A DNA stretch of 64,000 nucleotides from contig OY725505.1 of the NCBI GenBank assembly GCA_963281255.1, positions 620,001 through 684,000 on the forward strand, in the 5' to 3' direction. The translations under genes and the position numbers were made by a program. Shown here piece after piece: positions 22,512 to 34,114 of this stretch. Within the stretch, counting starts at the first letter, position 1; each line of letters starts with the position of its first letter. The DNA comes from Aphrocallistes beatrix. Taxonomy: Eukaryota; Porifera; Hexactinellida; Sceptrulophora; Aphrocallistidae. A model generated the notes under the pieces. It had not been told where the DNA came from. It did no database searches and saw only the letters and a program-made list of their open reading frames with translations.

Positions 22512-23942
22512 TTAATATATGCATTTTAAAAAGAAAATATGTAACATAAAAGGAGTAAGATAAGAAGCACAAATAATCTTGTTATTTGGAGTGATGATTA
22601 TTCCCTTTGGCTTTATTCTTGTCTCTTCGTCCTCCTTAGTATTTCCTACAGCGTTTAGGAGAATTCCTTCTTGCGAGAATACTTTAATGCAAGCATCACT
22701 GGAATCACTGATAAGGATGTTATTCTGTTTATCGAAACAGAAATAATATCCTTCTCTCACTCGTTCGTTACTTTCCATACCGCGTGTAATGAATGAACGG
22801 ATTTTGTTGCCAGCTTTAGAGAACACATGGAGACAAGGATTGTCCATCCGGCTCAATACGAATACTTTATCCTCTAATAACTTAACGCCATTAGGTTCTG
22901 TCATGGTAGAGTGTTGTATGGATTGCTTATAGTTCAGTTCACTGGCCATCACAACAACTCGATTGTTACATCTATCCACTACGTACACATCTCTGTTAGT
23001 GTCTACAGTTAACTGTTGAAGATAAGAGAACTCATTCTTACCAGTTCCTTCCTTTCCTACTTTAGTTACTAGCCTGAAGTTAGGTAGCTCGAAATGGAAA
23101 ATAGTGTGAAGATTTTGATCACCAACGAAAACTTCCTTACCACTCATTCCTATTCCTACTGGACACTTAAGATATTTCTCAGCGAATGTGTTTATGTATT
23201 CTCCTTTCTCAGAGAATACGCAAATTCTTCCTAGTGGAGAATGGCAACCTTTACAATCTACAACATATACTAGTTTTGTGTTAGTGTCATATGCTATACT
23301 TTGTGGCCAACTAAGGTTCCCTGGCACAAAACCTTCCTTACAAACAGAGATTCGTGGATGTTTGAGATTTGCATAATCTGAAATCAGAACTACCTCCCTC
23401 TCTAACAGTTGTCCTAGTCTGGAGATACTCTCCTCCACCTCTCGGGTTTCACACTCAAACCACAGTTTCACGTCTCTCACTGTCGTCTCCAGTTCTCGCA
23501 TTCTCTCCTCTATCTCCCCTACCATTCTCTCCCGCATGGAGTGGAGGACATTCTCATTCATTTCTTCCTGCACCTGGGTCAGAGTGGTAGCTAACTGCGT
23601 TCTCGTCCTCAACCGAGCTGTTTCCTCTGTTCGTCGCTGCTCCTTCTTCTCTCTGTACTCAGTGAGTAGTTCGATCCGTCTACGACAAGGGATTATCTAG
23701 GAGCGCGAGATGCTCCTTCCAAGCTGCAAAGTGTTTAAGAGTGTAAAAATTCAGAAAAATACCAATTTACCCAATATTATAATGTCATTTAGTGATTTAG
23801 GCGTATCAAAATTTAGAAATTTTAGATTAGTATAATACCCTGGTCTACGATTAATGCAAACGACTAAATGGTCGCAACACTGATTGATGCGTGACTCTAT
23901 CAGGTCTGCTACTGCTAGTTCTTCAGGATACCTCTCTGCCAT
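22512..23942 (-). pseudogene. NHL-repeat protein B, interrupted by a MITE
   Basis: Same architecture as gene A: MAERYPEEL start at 23942, coiled coil, NHL repeats (PQSIAYDTNTKLVYVVDC, QQLTVDTNRDVYVVDRCNN, YFCFDKQNNILISDSSDA). The C-terminus is slightly extended (FFLKCIY). After 35 codons the frame is split by the hAT MITE at 23686-23842, which brings in-frame stops on this strand. The rest of the frame is open, so the MITE is the only lesion seen. MITE plus duplication is 165 bp (55 codons). If the insert were spliced out the gene could survive, but no convincing splice pair is seen. Confidence 0.75.
23686..23842. mobile_element. 157-bp hAT-type MITE inside NHL gene B
   Basis: The exact 8-bp duplication GTCTACGA lies at 23678-23685 and 23843-23850 and is derived from the gene. 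The right end reads (reverse complement) CAGGGTATTATACTAATC and the left end starts CAAGGGATTATC. Intact paralogues A and C show the empty site. Confidence 0.88.
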
Positions 23943-24220
23943 TATTCTTGTTTCTATGAGTGTATGGATAAGCTGTGTATTGAAATGCTGTATTTGAAGT
24001 GATTGCGTATTTGTACTAGAGACAGTGCACTGATGTAGAGAGTATGTGATATCTCGTGGTTAGGTTGATGTAAAGTCTTCAGAGGATATGAACACTTTGT
24101 AAAAGAAAATGCTTACACAAATTAAGTCATGAGCTGAATTCGTGTACAACGTAATGACTCATATTTCCTCTCAGTTGATATTTAGGGGTGTATTGCTCTG
24201 GAGTTTGTTAAATATTTTAT
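23943..24220 (-). promoter_or_regulatory. Conserved upstream block of NHL copy B
   Basis: Same upstream block as copies A, C and 62864, with the TGACTCA motif at 24155-24161. It is retained although the gene is broken. Confidence 0.4.
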
Positions 24221-25364
24221 TATATTCTTTTTCTGAACCGTTAAAAATTTGTATAATTTGAAATAGGTATACCATAGCATTATATAGATAAGGCACTCGA
24301 AAAACTTATACCAGGCATGGACTAGTATAGTTAGAGAATTTCACAACATGAGCCAAAGTTTTTTTCTATGCACGATGCACCTTCAAAATGTATTACCAGC
24401 CTATATAAACCACATATCAGAGTCCCTGATTCCGTAATCAAATGTGCATTGTCATCATCATATTGCGCAACGAGCTTTTGAGGAAATTTTGGTAATTTTA
24501 TCACTTGTTTTATACAGTCATAATCCACCATTAACGCCAAATTATCACAGAAAATCTTATTCTGGACCAGTTGTTTAGAAATATGTGGAAATTTTCATCA
24601 ATGTTGACACATTCTCGTTCATGGTGCCCATTTTTAGTTTTAATACAGATTACCATACAAATCTTGCCAGATTTTAGTTTTCTATTAACTGATTTAGCAG
24701 CAGTTCAGTGTGCATACTAATAACGTTCTTTGAGCACTCATATTAGTTCTGAAAGGTTCGCTTGGGTATTCAAACTTAATTCGTAGACTCATCATTTGGT
24801 ACCAATATACCCATTATCATAGTTTACACCTTTCCAGGTCTTCTATCAATTCTGAAAAAAACAAGCAACGAATTACCATAACGTTTTAATATCTAAGATC
24901 AATTTAGAAAAATAAAATCCATTAGTAGATAGTAGAATGCCTCCTAATCTCTTGTACATACATCTAGCTGAGTAACGAACTAACTGAGTTCTACAGTGTT
25001 GCTTAGAGTTTTTAGTTTCTTTTGAATTTATCAAAATTATAATTGAAGAAATATTTTGACAATTATAGTATTTTGAGAAGCAGCATTGGGCTTTTTTCAC
25101 ATATACAAGCATTATATTCTACTATAATCCCAATAAATATACTAGATAAACAAATAGAACATTCTTTAGCGATAAGAGACTAAGATTAGGATATTATGAA
25201 ATATACATAACAAACAATACTATCAATTTACATGTACAGTACAAAGTTACCCAACTTGAATCTATCCATTGACTTTCTAAATAATATAAACGGCTATTCA
25301 GAAAAACTCTACATATGTTGCAAATTCAGTTTTTCAACATGGATTAAAGATATACAGGAAAGTC
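24221..25364. repeat. Duplicated non-coding flank
   Basis: 24300-24600 matches 37730-38060 (CCAGGCATGGACTAGTATAG, CCACATATCAGAGTCCC). 24620-25320 matches 21090-21780. No gene is supported; short frames here are not conserved between the copies. Confidence 0.55.
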
Positions 25365-26291
25365 TTAAATAAATATGGATGAAATCATCATGAAAGAACG
25401 CCAAGATAGTTGTATTAAGTGAAACATTGTTTGAGCAAACATATTTAATGGCATTGTCACTATATTAATCAGTGGTTTCATTCCCATAATTGCTTGGAGT
25501 GGCATGAGTATAAGCAACAGAATGCGATAGAAGTAGGTAATAGGTATACTGTTGAAGTAAAGGTAAGGAGGCGCAAGGCAGCCTTTAAGTGCTGTTTTTA
25601 AGTGATGCGGTCCAAATATGGAATCATATGAGACTACACACCGTCCACAGTCATAGCACCAGCGTACCTGACACTGAGTGCACTCCATACTAGAACATCC
25701 AGTGGAACGTTGGATTGGGACATGGCATTTCGGACAGAAATGAGCATTGAACTCTGAATCAGATTTCCAACTCATCCATTTAGTGAATGCTTGATCTCCT
25801 TTCATGTAAGTAGAACATGATATGCCCTCGTGCCAGGGAGCATGGCAAAGGAAACACCAATTGAGATCACAATCGAGGCATCTGATTTGAGTTTATTTTG
25901 GGTTTATAGGGAAAAAACAAGATTTAATTCCATTTCCCATTTTCCGGAGTCTCTGATCTGAAATTGTCTCCAGCCTAGAGCAACCAGGACATGACTTGAC
26001 ACAGGGATTGCTTAATGACTCTGCTATTAATTTTCTGAATAACTTCTTATGAGTCTCTTCTTCTAGGTTGTTCAAGATCATCCCGTGATCCAACTTCTTC
26101 TCACATGTAGTGAAAGGACATTCAATCTTGAGCATTCCTTCTTTTATCTTCTGAGCGCAGTAGCTTTTCATGCATTCTTCGCAGATTAATTGTGCACAGC
26201 ATTGTTTCTCGACCATTTCGCTATCTTGTTTGATTTCTGAGCATACTGCACAGTCAACGTAGTTCTTTTCTTCAAAATATAATTCATCCAT
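25365..26291 (-). pseudogene. RBR E3 ubiquitin ligase copy 2 (RNF217/RNF144-like), internal stop
   Basis: This is the fullest copy. From ATG at 26291: RING1 with CAVCSEIKQ, CCAQLICEECMKSYC and CPFTTCEK; then CPGCSRL; IBR with CLDCDLNWCFLCHAPWHEG; RING2 with CPKCHVPIQRSTGCSSMECT and WCYDCG; then a hydrophobic tail likely to span the membrane. RBR ligases pass ubiquitin through a RING2 cysteine, here probably the C in GCSSMEC (family knowledge). A TAA at 25893-25895 breaks the frame between RING1 and IBR; copy 3 has GAA at that codon. No GT..AG intron of fitting length removes it. The C-terminus is also about 30 residues short. Probably a pseudogene; readthrough is possible but unsupported. Confidence 0.75.
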
Positions 26292-27867
26292 CTAACCGAA
26301 TAAAAGATATCATAATGAAACTAATGAAGATATTAGAAAGTGATTGTTTTTGATATTTATATTTGATATTACATGAAAGAAATATTAATGTCAAATTTCT
26401 AATTTCAATACACAGACTGTATATATGTACATGAATTATCACCTCGATTGAATAACTGCACTCCAGAGAGAGGTTTTTATAATTTTTGCTGCCTCAAGAA
26501 ATCGGGATATAATGTCTATATCCAATAATTAATTACGCCAGATACTTTAATGCGTGGCTATGGGGGGACTGTGAATTAAGTCATCTAAAAGCCATATCAG
26601 AGAATTATATTTTCGCTTGATTCTCAGATTGTCAATAGTTTAGTAACTATTAAGCAGAGCATTCAGCGCTCCTTTACTATAATTGGAGCGGACACCAGTT
26701 CCTAGGAAAGAAGCGTGATCCTCTATTCGCCCATTTAAAATACTTTTTGAAATTTATTTCCAAAATAATGGGTTATGCATTGAAATTTATTCCAACATTC
26801 AAACACGATTGAAAACTGAAAAAATATTTTACTACTATATCATATATTCCTTTTTAAGTCTGCATTCAAATTCAAATTTATCTTGAATTTAACTTCAGTT
26901 GGAAAATCAGGGAAATTGTGGAAACAAATTTTATTGAATAGAGTGCGCTCCTCAAAGATTTTCTTCCGATCCTCAAGTAGTAGTGCGCTCCTTTAATGCT
27001 CTACTATTAAATAATAAAATAAGTAACTATAGCTATTTAGTACATAATGGATACATTTGGTAGTTTTTATAGTTTCTCTTCACATACACTAACACACTTG
27101 GATAGCTGCTAGAAGGAAAACGTAAGTGAAATGACTAACTTCAGTCTTAGTATGCTATTTATAGAAATGATTTGTATTTAGCTTATACATTCTAAATATA
27201 TATCAATTAATAAAACCATGACTTCCATTTGAAATAACTTACTAATTCATTTACCAAATAGAATTAAATAGTGTCTAACTTTGCAAATTTCTGATCATCT
27301 TGTTTATCAAGGGATTGAATAGACTAAAGTAACGCAATACATTAACGTTAAAGAATTGCAATACAAGGGCTACATGAATTTAATCATTTGATTACAAATT
27401 ATTTTTTAATATTTATCTGTAATCCTAGTAGTCTTGCTATAGACCCAGCCACCAACTGCATATACTCTAATCGGACAAAAGTATTTAAAATCCTTGCTAT
27501 TTTCCACCTTAACTAAATATATATGTATACTCTAGTAATTTATTCAAAATAGATTAACTCTCGCTTTTCATTTGGTTGAGTTGCAATACTTATTAATATA
27601 TTATACCATTTGTTTCGTAATTCTAATGTTTAGACTATCCTTGATTATTCTGGTGCCAAGACAGGCTCCCCATTGATTCCTTCACCGCACCAATAAATAT
27701 TTGCTTCCTATGGCACTGTAATGTAATCGAGTTTAGAAAGGTTAGAAACCAATACCCTAACCAACCGTTGTAAAGTGGGCTAACGGCTTAAATGTTTCAG
27801 AATTCGACAAAGAAAGATAAATTGTATGATGAAGATGAGGGATTTATACAGTTCAAATATAATTAAA
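26292..27867. other. Long non-coding stretch
   Basis: No gene is seen. 26660-27010 is a degenerate repeat with AGCGCTCCTTTACTATAATT-like ends that partly repeat in inverted form (GTGCGCTCCTTTAATGCTC). 27465-27530 (ATACTCTAATCGGACAAA) recurs at 31395-31600 and provides the empty site for the MITE there. Confidence 0.45.
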
Positions 27868-28708
27868 TTAAGAATATATTTCTAGTCTATCCCCAGTATC
27901 CTTAGATAAAACAATTAATTTCTGATTAGTCATCCAAGCTATTCCAATGATCACCTTGGTAGTACCTGATAACTTGACTTTCCTTCTTTAGTGAAGAACT
28001 TGACTTGTGAAGTTGTATCATCAATTATAATAATGTTTCCAAAAGTGTCTACACAAAATCCACGATATCGCATACTATTCGGGATCCCATCTAAAATAAC
28101 AGAGTGTAATTTCTTACCCATGTGAGTGAAAACGTGAATGCTGTCAAAATCAAAACCCAAGACATAAACCTCATCTGGTGTCAGTTTGACATCACATGGT
28201 TTTAACATGGAGTGGTGCGAAATGTGTCTCTTGTATTGAAGGTTGTCATCCAGGATTTGTATACGATTATTACTGAAATCAGCAACGAACAGATCCCCCT
28301 TATTAGAAATATCAAGTTGTCTAGGTCCCATGAACTCTCCAATACCAGAGCCTCCATCATTCTTACTACGAATGAGGCTAATAGAATCTGTTACTTTGAA
28401 ATGGAGAAAGCTGGATAGCCCTAAAGCTATATAAACATTGTTCTTATATGTATCGCCATACTATGAGTGTACTCCATCTTCTCGTGTGAGAACGATCTTA
28501 AAAAATCCCCAGACTCAGAGTAGATAAACACAATCCCATGCCCGAAAAAATTATTGACCACAAGTATATAAATTTGGTCAGTAAATGGATCTATAGCTAC
28601 ACAACGACACACATCAGTAAGACAGGTCGTTAACTCTCCTTGTATGCTTATTAAGTGGTTGAAAACGTATTCAGGATGTTCTTCTATGGAGTCTAAGATA
28701 CTGGCCAT
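27868..28708 (-). pseudogene. NHL-repeat protein F, frameshifted
   Basis: A paralogue of the intact gene at 29611-30504, starting MASILDSIEE at 28708. Conserved pieces are CVAIDPFTDQIYILVV, FLRSFSHEKMEYTHSMAI, GDLFVADFSNNRIQILDD and GFCVDTFGNIIIIDD. Two lesions are visible: an extra AT in a CATATAAG run near 28447 (the neighbour has CATAAG) shifts the frame, and a deletion near 27955 replaces the C-terminal repeat with a short tail. Remnants of the lost end (QKLIVLS, LEIY) are still readable after it. Confidence 0.75.
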
Positions 28709-28880
28709 CTTATTATATTAGATAAATGTGAGGATTTACTTATAGTAGAAACTAAATTGCTATGAATATATGTAAGAGGAAAATACTTTATATGTCTATT
28801 GATAAGAGATAAGAGAGCGTATGTGTTGAATGTAATTTGAGAATTGCATTAAGATTAATTAGAGTAATTTGTGCTGGGAA

Positions 28881-29078
28881 CTAGTCAACTCGTACCAGCT
28901 ACCAACTCGTCCCAAAGCACTAGGTCAACTCGTACCAAATAGTAAAGTCAACTCGTAAGGCTACCAAAATGAAACCTAAGATGTCTATAGCATTTTGGAT
29001 GAGAAATCTGTAAGAACACAGCGAAAAGAAGGATTTTCTGTTGATTTAGTACGACTTGACTTGGTACGAGTTGGCTGG
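28881..29078. mobile_element. MITE related to 9065-9192
   Basis: The left end has CTAGTCAACTCGTACCAG with the TCAACTCGTACC unit repeated; the right end has GGTACGAGTTGGCTGG. The internal TTTTGGATGAGAAATCTGTA matches the AP2M1 intron copy. Confidence 0.5.
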
Positions 29079-29367
29079 CATTATATGTGCTATGAATCAG
29101 GATGCACTAATTAAGCAGTCTCGAGTAGTTACTAGGAAACCCTGTGTTTTTAGGAATAGCTGCAACTGCTACTATAGAAGCTCAGGAATCTGTAAAACAT
29201 GTATCTCGACGCACACGAACTTTTTCGCAACCAATGGAAAGAACTAGCACAAAAGAATCGTTTGAGATAGTTATGTTGGTGTGTATTAACATCTTACTCT
29301 GGATTTAGAGTCTAACGTGATGGAGTTTAGAAATTTTAGAAACCAATACTCTAACTCAGTAATTTAA

Positions 29368-29512
29368 CTCTTTTTAAAGCGCACCCCAGACTATTTTTGA
29401 GCTTTCTGTGTACCCTTAACAGAGTACTCATGCTATCACTAAAAGTATATTGGGATATAAAGTTTTTCTCCATGAGAAATCTAGCGTAACTCAAATTGAA
29501 GACCACTTCCCT
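29368..29512. mobile_element. Degenerate hAT MITE
   Basis: It resembles 16291-16465 (GCGCACCCCAGACTATTTTT, then AATTGAAGACCACTTC), but the terminal CAG and the target duplication are lost. Confidence 0.4.
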
Positions 29513-29610
29513 AACCAACTGTTGTAAGGTGAGTAAACCACTTAAATGTTCCATAATTCCACAAAGACTGATTCATAAATTGTATAATAAATATGAGGTA
29601 TTTAACCAAT

Positions 29611-30504
29611 TCAAATACACTCAAAGCTAGAATATATTTCAAGTCTATTGCAAAAATACGTAGATAGAACAATTAATTTCTGATTGGGCATCCAAGCTAC
29701 TCCAATTAAATGCTTAAAACTACTCCATATCCTGTATAATGTATTCATTGTTTCGAAGAGATTTCCTTCCTTTGTGAAGAACTTGATTTGGGAAGTCGCA
29801 TTATCAATTATAATAATGTTTCCATACGTGTCTACACAAAATCCACGACATCGCACATTATTTGGGATCTTATTTAAAATGATAGAATGCAATTTCTCCC
29901 CCATGAGTGTGAAAATTTGAATGCAGTAAGTGGATTGTTTCGGACTATCTCCTAACACATAAACCTCATCTGGTGTCAGTTTGATATCACATGGTTTTAA
30001 CATGGAGTGGTGCGAAATGTGTCTCTTGTATTGAAGGTTGCCATCCAGGATTTGTATACGATTATTTCCGAAATCAGCTACGAACAGATCTCCCTCATTT
30101 GTAATATCAAGTTGTCTAGGTCCCATGAACTCTCCAATACCAGAGCCTTTATCATCCTTGTTACCAATGAGACTAATAGAATCTGCTATTTCGAAATGAA
30201 GCAGGCAGGATAAGCCTAAAACTATATAGACATTGTTCTTATGTATAGCCATACCATGAGTGTACTCCATCTTCTCGTGTGAGAATGATCTTAGAAACTC
30301 TCCAGACTGAGAGTAGATCAACACAGTTCCATTACCGAATAATTCATTGACTAAAAGTACATAGATTTGGTCAGTAAACGGATCAATGGCTACACAGTGA
30401 GGCTCATCAAGAGTATCAGTTTGTGCGTCATGAATCTTTATGCGTTCTGAGTGATCGAAAAGATATTCAGGATCTTCTGCTATAGAGTAGATGAGATTGG
30501 CCAT
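29611..30504 (-). CDS. NHL-repeat protein G
   Basis: Single exon, 297 residues, starting MANLIYSIAEDPEYLFDH. Almost the whole protein is NHL-type beta-propeller: CVAIDPFTDQIYVLLVNE, TVLIYSQSGEFLRSFS, MGPRQLDITNEGDLFVADFG, NNRIQILDGNLQYKRH, CRGFCVDTYGNIIIIDNA and GVAWMPNQKLIVLS. Unlike A and C it has no N-terminal coiled coil, so it is a distinct subfamily. Such propellers bind protein or RNA; the partner is unknown. The broken paralogue F lies 0.9 kb downstream on the same strand, a tandem duplication. Intact. Confidence 0.82.
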   Translation of the reverse strand: MANLIYSIAEDPEYLFDHSERIKIHDAQTDTLDEPHCVAIDPFTDQIYVLLVNELFGNGTVLIYSQSGEFLRSFSHEKMEYTHGMAIHKNNVYIVLGLSCLLHFEIADSISLIGNKDDKGSGIGEFMGPRQLDITNEGDLFVADFGNNRIQILDGNLQYKRHISHHSMLKPCDIKLTPDEVYVLGDSPKQSTYCIQIFTLMGEKLHSIILNKIPNNVRCRGFCVDTYGNIIIIDNATSQIKFFTKEGNLFETMNTLYRIWSSFKHLIGVAWMPNQKLIVLSTYFCNRLEIYSSFECI

Positions 30505-31019
30505 CTCTGCTAATGAATAAATGTTATAATTTTCTTTGGAACGGATAATTGTTCGTTAATGAATATTGAATAAAGTATATCGCATGGCTAATTATAGATG
30601 AGTATTAATTTTGTAATTTGAGAATTGTATATCTTCACTTAGTCCATTAGAGCAATGTACCTATGCTAGGATGCTTGATACTACGTACATTAAGTGTGAA
30701 ATTTGACACCTACATGTTAGAATACCCTGTATTAATAGTGGAGAAATCGTTTCTCCATACATGCAGCTTGAGCAATGATGATAGTGGGACGCAGCGATGA
30801 ATCTCGCGGACTTGACGGGATGCATATAAAATTATTATAAAATCTTAAAAAGCTGTACTTAATACAAAATTTTAATCTAAAACAGGACGCTCATGAAAAT
30901 TAGTCTAATAGAAGAGTGACTAAGCCGAATGACTAAGCAGCTGAACCACCTCTGTGACTAAAACACTAAAACAGAGAGGATTCATGACTACAAATTCCAC
31001 TTGGCATTCGAGAATGGGG
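30505..31019. other. Intergenic, no gene seen
   Basis: Upstream of NHL gene G. Part of 30660-30760 resembles the R2 repeat (GACACCTACATGTTAG). No promoter element can be named. Confidence 0.35.
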
Positions 31020-31220
31020 ACTCTCCAGGTTTCATTACTGACAGAATCTACCATTCATTTGAAGCTGGAGTGCTACCATGTATGGATGGGCACACGAGAA
31101 GTGACGGAAGTAAGTTCTTACATCGATGTGGCAGAGTTTGACGGTCCATATGCGGCTGTTAACTATCTGAAATGGCTGCTCGACAACGAGACACTCTATG
31201 CCAGCTACTTCGAATCTTGA
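31020..31220 (+). pseudogene. Alpha-1,3-fucosyltransferase-like C-terminal fragment
   Basis: The plus-strand frame ending in TGA at 31218-31220 reads SSYIDVAEFDGPYAAVNYLK and WLLDNETLYASYF. It resembles the conserved 'SFI.V.DF.SP..LA.YL..L' C-terminal block of glycosyltransferase family 10 (family knowledge, from memory). The expected donor-binding sequence upstream is missing or degraded, and the rest of the catalytic domain is absent, so it is a relic or a lone exon. Confidence 0.4.
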
Positions 31221-31409
31221 AGCAGTCATTGTCAGAATTTCCTTCGCTGGCGTTTGTCAGAATGAGTATTATCGAGTTGACTTTGTCAGAATGTGAGTTC
31301 TACTCTAGGTTTCGTGAGAAGGTGATTGAGTGACATTTTAGTTTTTTTAGAATGAATGGGAGATTGATAGTCAACATTTTGGAGATGAGATTGGATATAC
31401 TCTAATCGG

Positions 31410-31556
31410 CAGGGTTGCCGTGGGAATGAAATTTCAATTCCCATTCCCATAGAATTCCTGTAGGATTCCCATAGGACCCTGCGGGAATCTCCATTGGGGC
31501 TTCCTATAGGACCCTGTAGGAATCCCCAAAGAAATCCTGTGGGATTCCCCATACTG
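31410..31556. mobile_element. 147-bp hAT-type MITE
   Basis: Starts CAGGGTTGCCGTGGGAATG and ends GATTCCCCATACTG. The exact 8-bp duplication CTAATCGG is at 31402-31409 and 31557-31564. The related sequence at 27465-27490 shows the uninterrupted site (CTCTAATCGGACAAA). The inside is made of repeated GGATTCCCATAGG-like units. Confidence 0.85.
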
Positions 31557-32385
31557 CTAATCGGACAAAGGTATTTGAAATCATTACTATTTTCCATCAT
31601 AACTAGTTATAAAGTGGGTCTATTCATGGAGAGAAATGCAATCAAACTGTAACAGATACTGTAATTTCGATTTCAAGTTCATATTCTACACATTCGAATT
31701 ACACAGGTTCGAAGCCTTCTATTGCTACTATATTAATTCAAAATCATACGCATAACTAGGGGCGCCGAACTTTTCGAAATATATGGGTAATTTTGGCGTT
31801 CTAGAGGGGCCTCAGCCCTAGAATTTGTATTGCGTCTAAGGGCCATCTTCGATTCCAGGAAGGGGCTTGAGCCCCCCAGCCCCCCGGGTTCGCCGCCTAT
31901 GCGCCTAATTATGATCCAAGACGACAGTGAAGTCACCGTCTTGTTGGGCAGAAGTTATATGGAGCAGTTTCGCAAAGTATCATTTGATTAGAAAGGATGT
32001 CGTATCAGATTAAAGGATACTTGACAGCCCGTAGATACGATGGTTAACGGAGCATCTCCTATCGCGCGCTAATGAGTAGCCAGAAGCAACGTAATGGGTC
32101 CGGTAGATCCTACAGAGGAAGTTCATCAGCCCCAAGCTCAGTGGCTGATGAAGTACAGAGGAAGTTCATCAACCCCAAGCAAACATGGCGACAAATAAAG
32201 ATCTTTTTTTAGTTATTAGCCGATAATTGATTAGAAAACTGTCATATAATATGACTATGCAAATTGACACCCAAGTGTCAAATAGTATCTACAAAAAGGT
32301 TTGAAAATCTAAACAGATTTTGACACCTTTTCTCTGATTCGATGAGTTTGGCATGTCATTGTCACTTTAAGAGGACAAAATACTG
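31557..32385. other. Intergenic, degenerate repeats
   Basis: 31738-31915 has inverted GC-rich ends (TAGGGGCGCCGAAC / GTTCGCCGCCTATGCGCC), suggesting another MITE. 32114-32180 has GTACAGAGGAAGTTCATCA repeated. No gene is seen. Confidence 0.4.
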
Positions 32386-33477
32386 AAACTTTATGTTAAA
32401 TAAAGTTAGAATGTGGTCCCTTGTTCGCAAAGGTTAGAAACCTTTAGTCAATAACCTACCATTATACAGGAACCAAACTGTCTCTTCAACTCTGTCCAAA
32501 CGCATGGTCTGGGAATAAAGAGGAACGAAGCCCCACACAAGAATTTGTCGATTTTAATAAAGAAGAAGGAAAAGTGCATTTGAAGTCTCATCTGATATTC
32601 AACGGCGTGTGCGTGGACTGGGTCGGATGGATTGATCTTGAGTCTCTGTCTGGTAAGGCCAGGTTTGTATTCAACTACGAGAGAGCACAGGCAGAGGAGA
32701 AGTTGAGGAGAGAAGCGATGGAGCAGGTGATCTGGTTCTAGGTTATAATTATAGTTGTTTATTAGTGCAGGGAGATGCTTTTAGGCAACGACTTTGACAC
32801 GTTGTACATCCACGCCATAAGAGTACATCCCATATGTAGGGCATCAGTCGATCGTGAAAAAGAAGCGATCAAGATCTTAGCTGTTACTATGATCGGCGAT
32901 CTCGATCATTTTCCGATCATTTTTGTTACTTGACGCTTAATTTTTATCGGAACTAAAATTCGAAGTGCTAATTAAACTTAGCGATCAGAATACGAAGTGA
33001 TAGTCTATTAGTGCTGGAAGAAGACTCAAATTGGTAGCAGTATAGAAAAATAGAATAAATTTTAGTTAATGATTATGAGAAGAAGACAATAAAATTTCTA
33101 AAATGATCGAGCTAAAAAAGATCGCGCAATCCTAATGACTTGCCAGTGTATTGTGTTGTGGGAATTTGAGTGAAATATACACTCAATTCTCCAGTCCACC
33201 ATTCCCCACCTTCACACCGCCAATGTCAATAATATATATTTGGGGTCAAATATATCTTCCTTATGCAATCCAACCTTTTTATAATATTTCCATGTTAGGT
33301 GAAAAGCGTCAGATGGAATATGATCGGAACCACAAGTTCATCAACGAGCACTGCATCCTGCAAGAGCAGCAGATAGACGGCAGTCCTCTCTCTCACCCTC
33401 AAACCCACCCTCTCTTCACAGGCAGTGGCCTCATTCCTCCACAGCAACATCATGCCGGCGTGCACCAGCAGATGTAA
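32386..33477 (+). pseudogene. Partial CBFB duplicate (exons 2 and 3)
   Basis: Exon 2 copy at 32470-32726 (257 bp, same length and splice sites as the original) and exon 3 copy at 33299-33477. Intron sequence on both sides matches CBFB. Exon 1 is absent. In exon 3 a run of five A becomes four (GTGAAAAGCG at 33299), which shifts the frame relative to the phase-0 junction, and the stop is TAA instead of TGA. Amino-acid changes in exon 2 are few (N to K, E to G). Its intron lacks the 1.6-kb foldback, so it preserves the pre-insertion state. Followed by a copy of the CBFB downstream region, split by the element at 33484-35405. Confidence 0.85.
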
Positions 33478-34114
33478 TGGACTTGTCACGAAAATTTTGA
33501 TCCGGGGACCAATTTTTTCATGGAAAATTGGTCCTCCCCTGAAAATTTTGGTCCTACTATGGACCAATTTTCCATGGAATTTTGGTCCGGGGGACCATTT
33601 TTCAGGGCTAATTGGTCCGGGGGACCATTCTTTTCAGGGAAAATTGGTCCGGGGGGACCACTTTTTCCAGGGAATATTGGTCCGGGGTACCATTTTCTTC
33701 AGGGAATATTGGTCCGGGAACCATTTTTTACAGGAAAAATTGTCCGTGAGACTAATTCTTTCATGGAAAATTAGATTCTATCAATCATTTGACATCCTCA
33801 ATTTTTTGATACTTTTCAATTGTCGAACAACCAAGTTGTTTGACCCCGGACTGACAATTCATATTTTAGTATTCAATACATTAGATGGACAATACTCACA
33901 AATTCCTGAATATACTTATCCCCAATTACATACTATTAGTAATACTGTATTGTTATGGATTTATTATATCACAGTATGATAAGTACTAAGAAGTAACTCA
34001 TTCTAGTCATACCAACACTTAAACAATGGTTGTTACTAATATCCGGGACAGGACGGGACAGCTGCAGGATATCCCCGGTTTTAACTAAAATACTGGACAT
34101 GTCCCAATAGACCA

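Noticed and set aside
25893-25929. Short intron removing the TAA of RBR copy 2
   Set aside because: The only GT..AG pair gives 37 bp, which would shift the frame, and copy 3 is collinear and open there.
33151-33477. 108-codon frame reading through intron and CBFB exon 3 copy as an independent gene
   Set aside because: The first half is CBFB intron sequence; the frame agreement results from the one-base deletion in exon 3.
33425-33979. Open frame of 184 codons across the GGTCC array
   Set aside because: It is a by-product of the palindromic repeat (repeating GPGDHF-like units on both strands) and starts in CBFB exon 3 sequence in the wrong frame.
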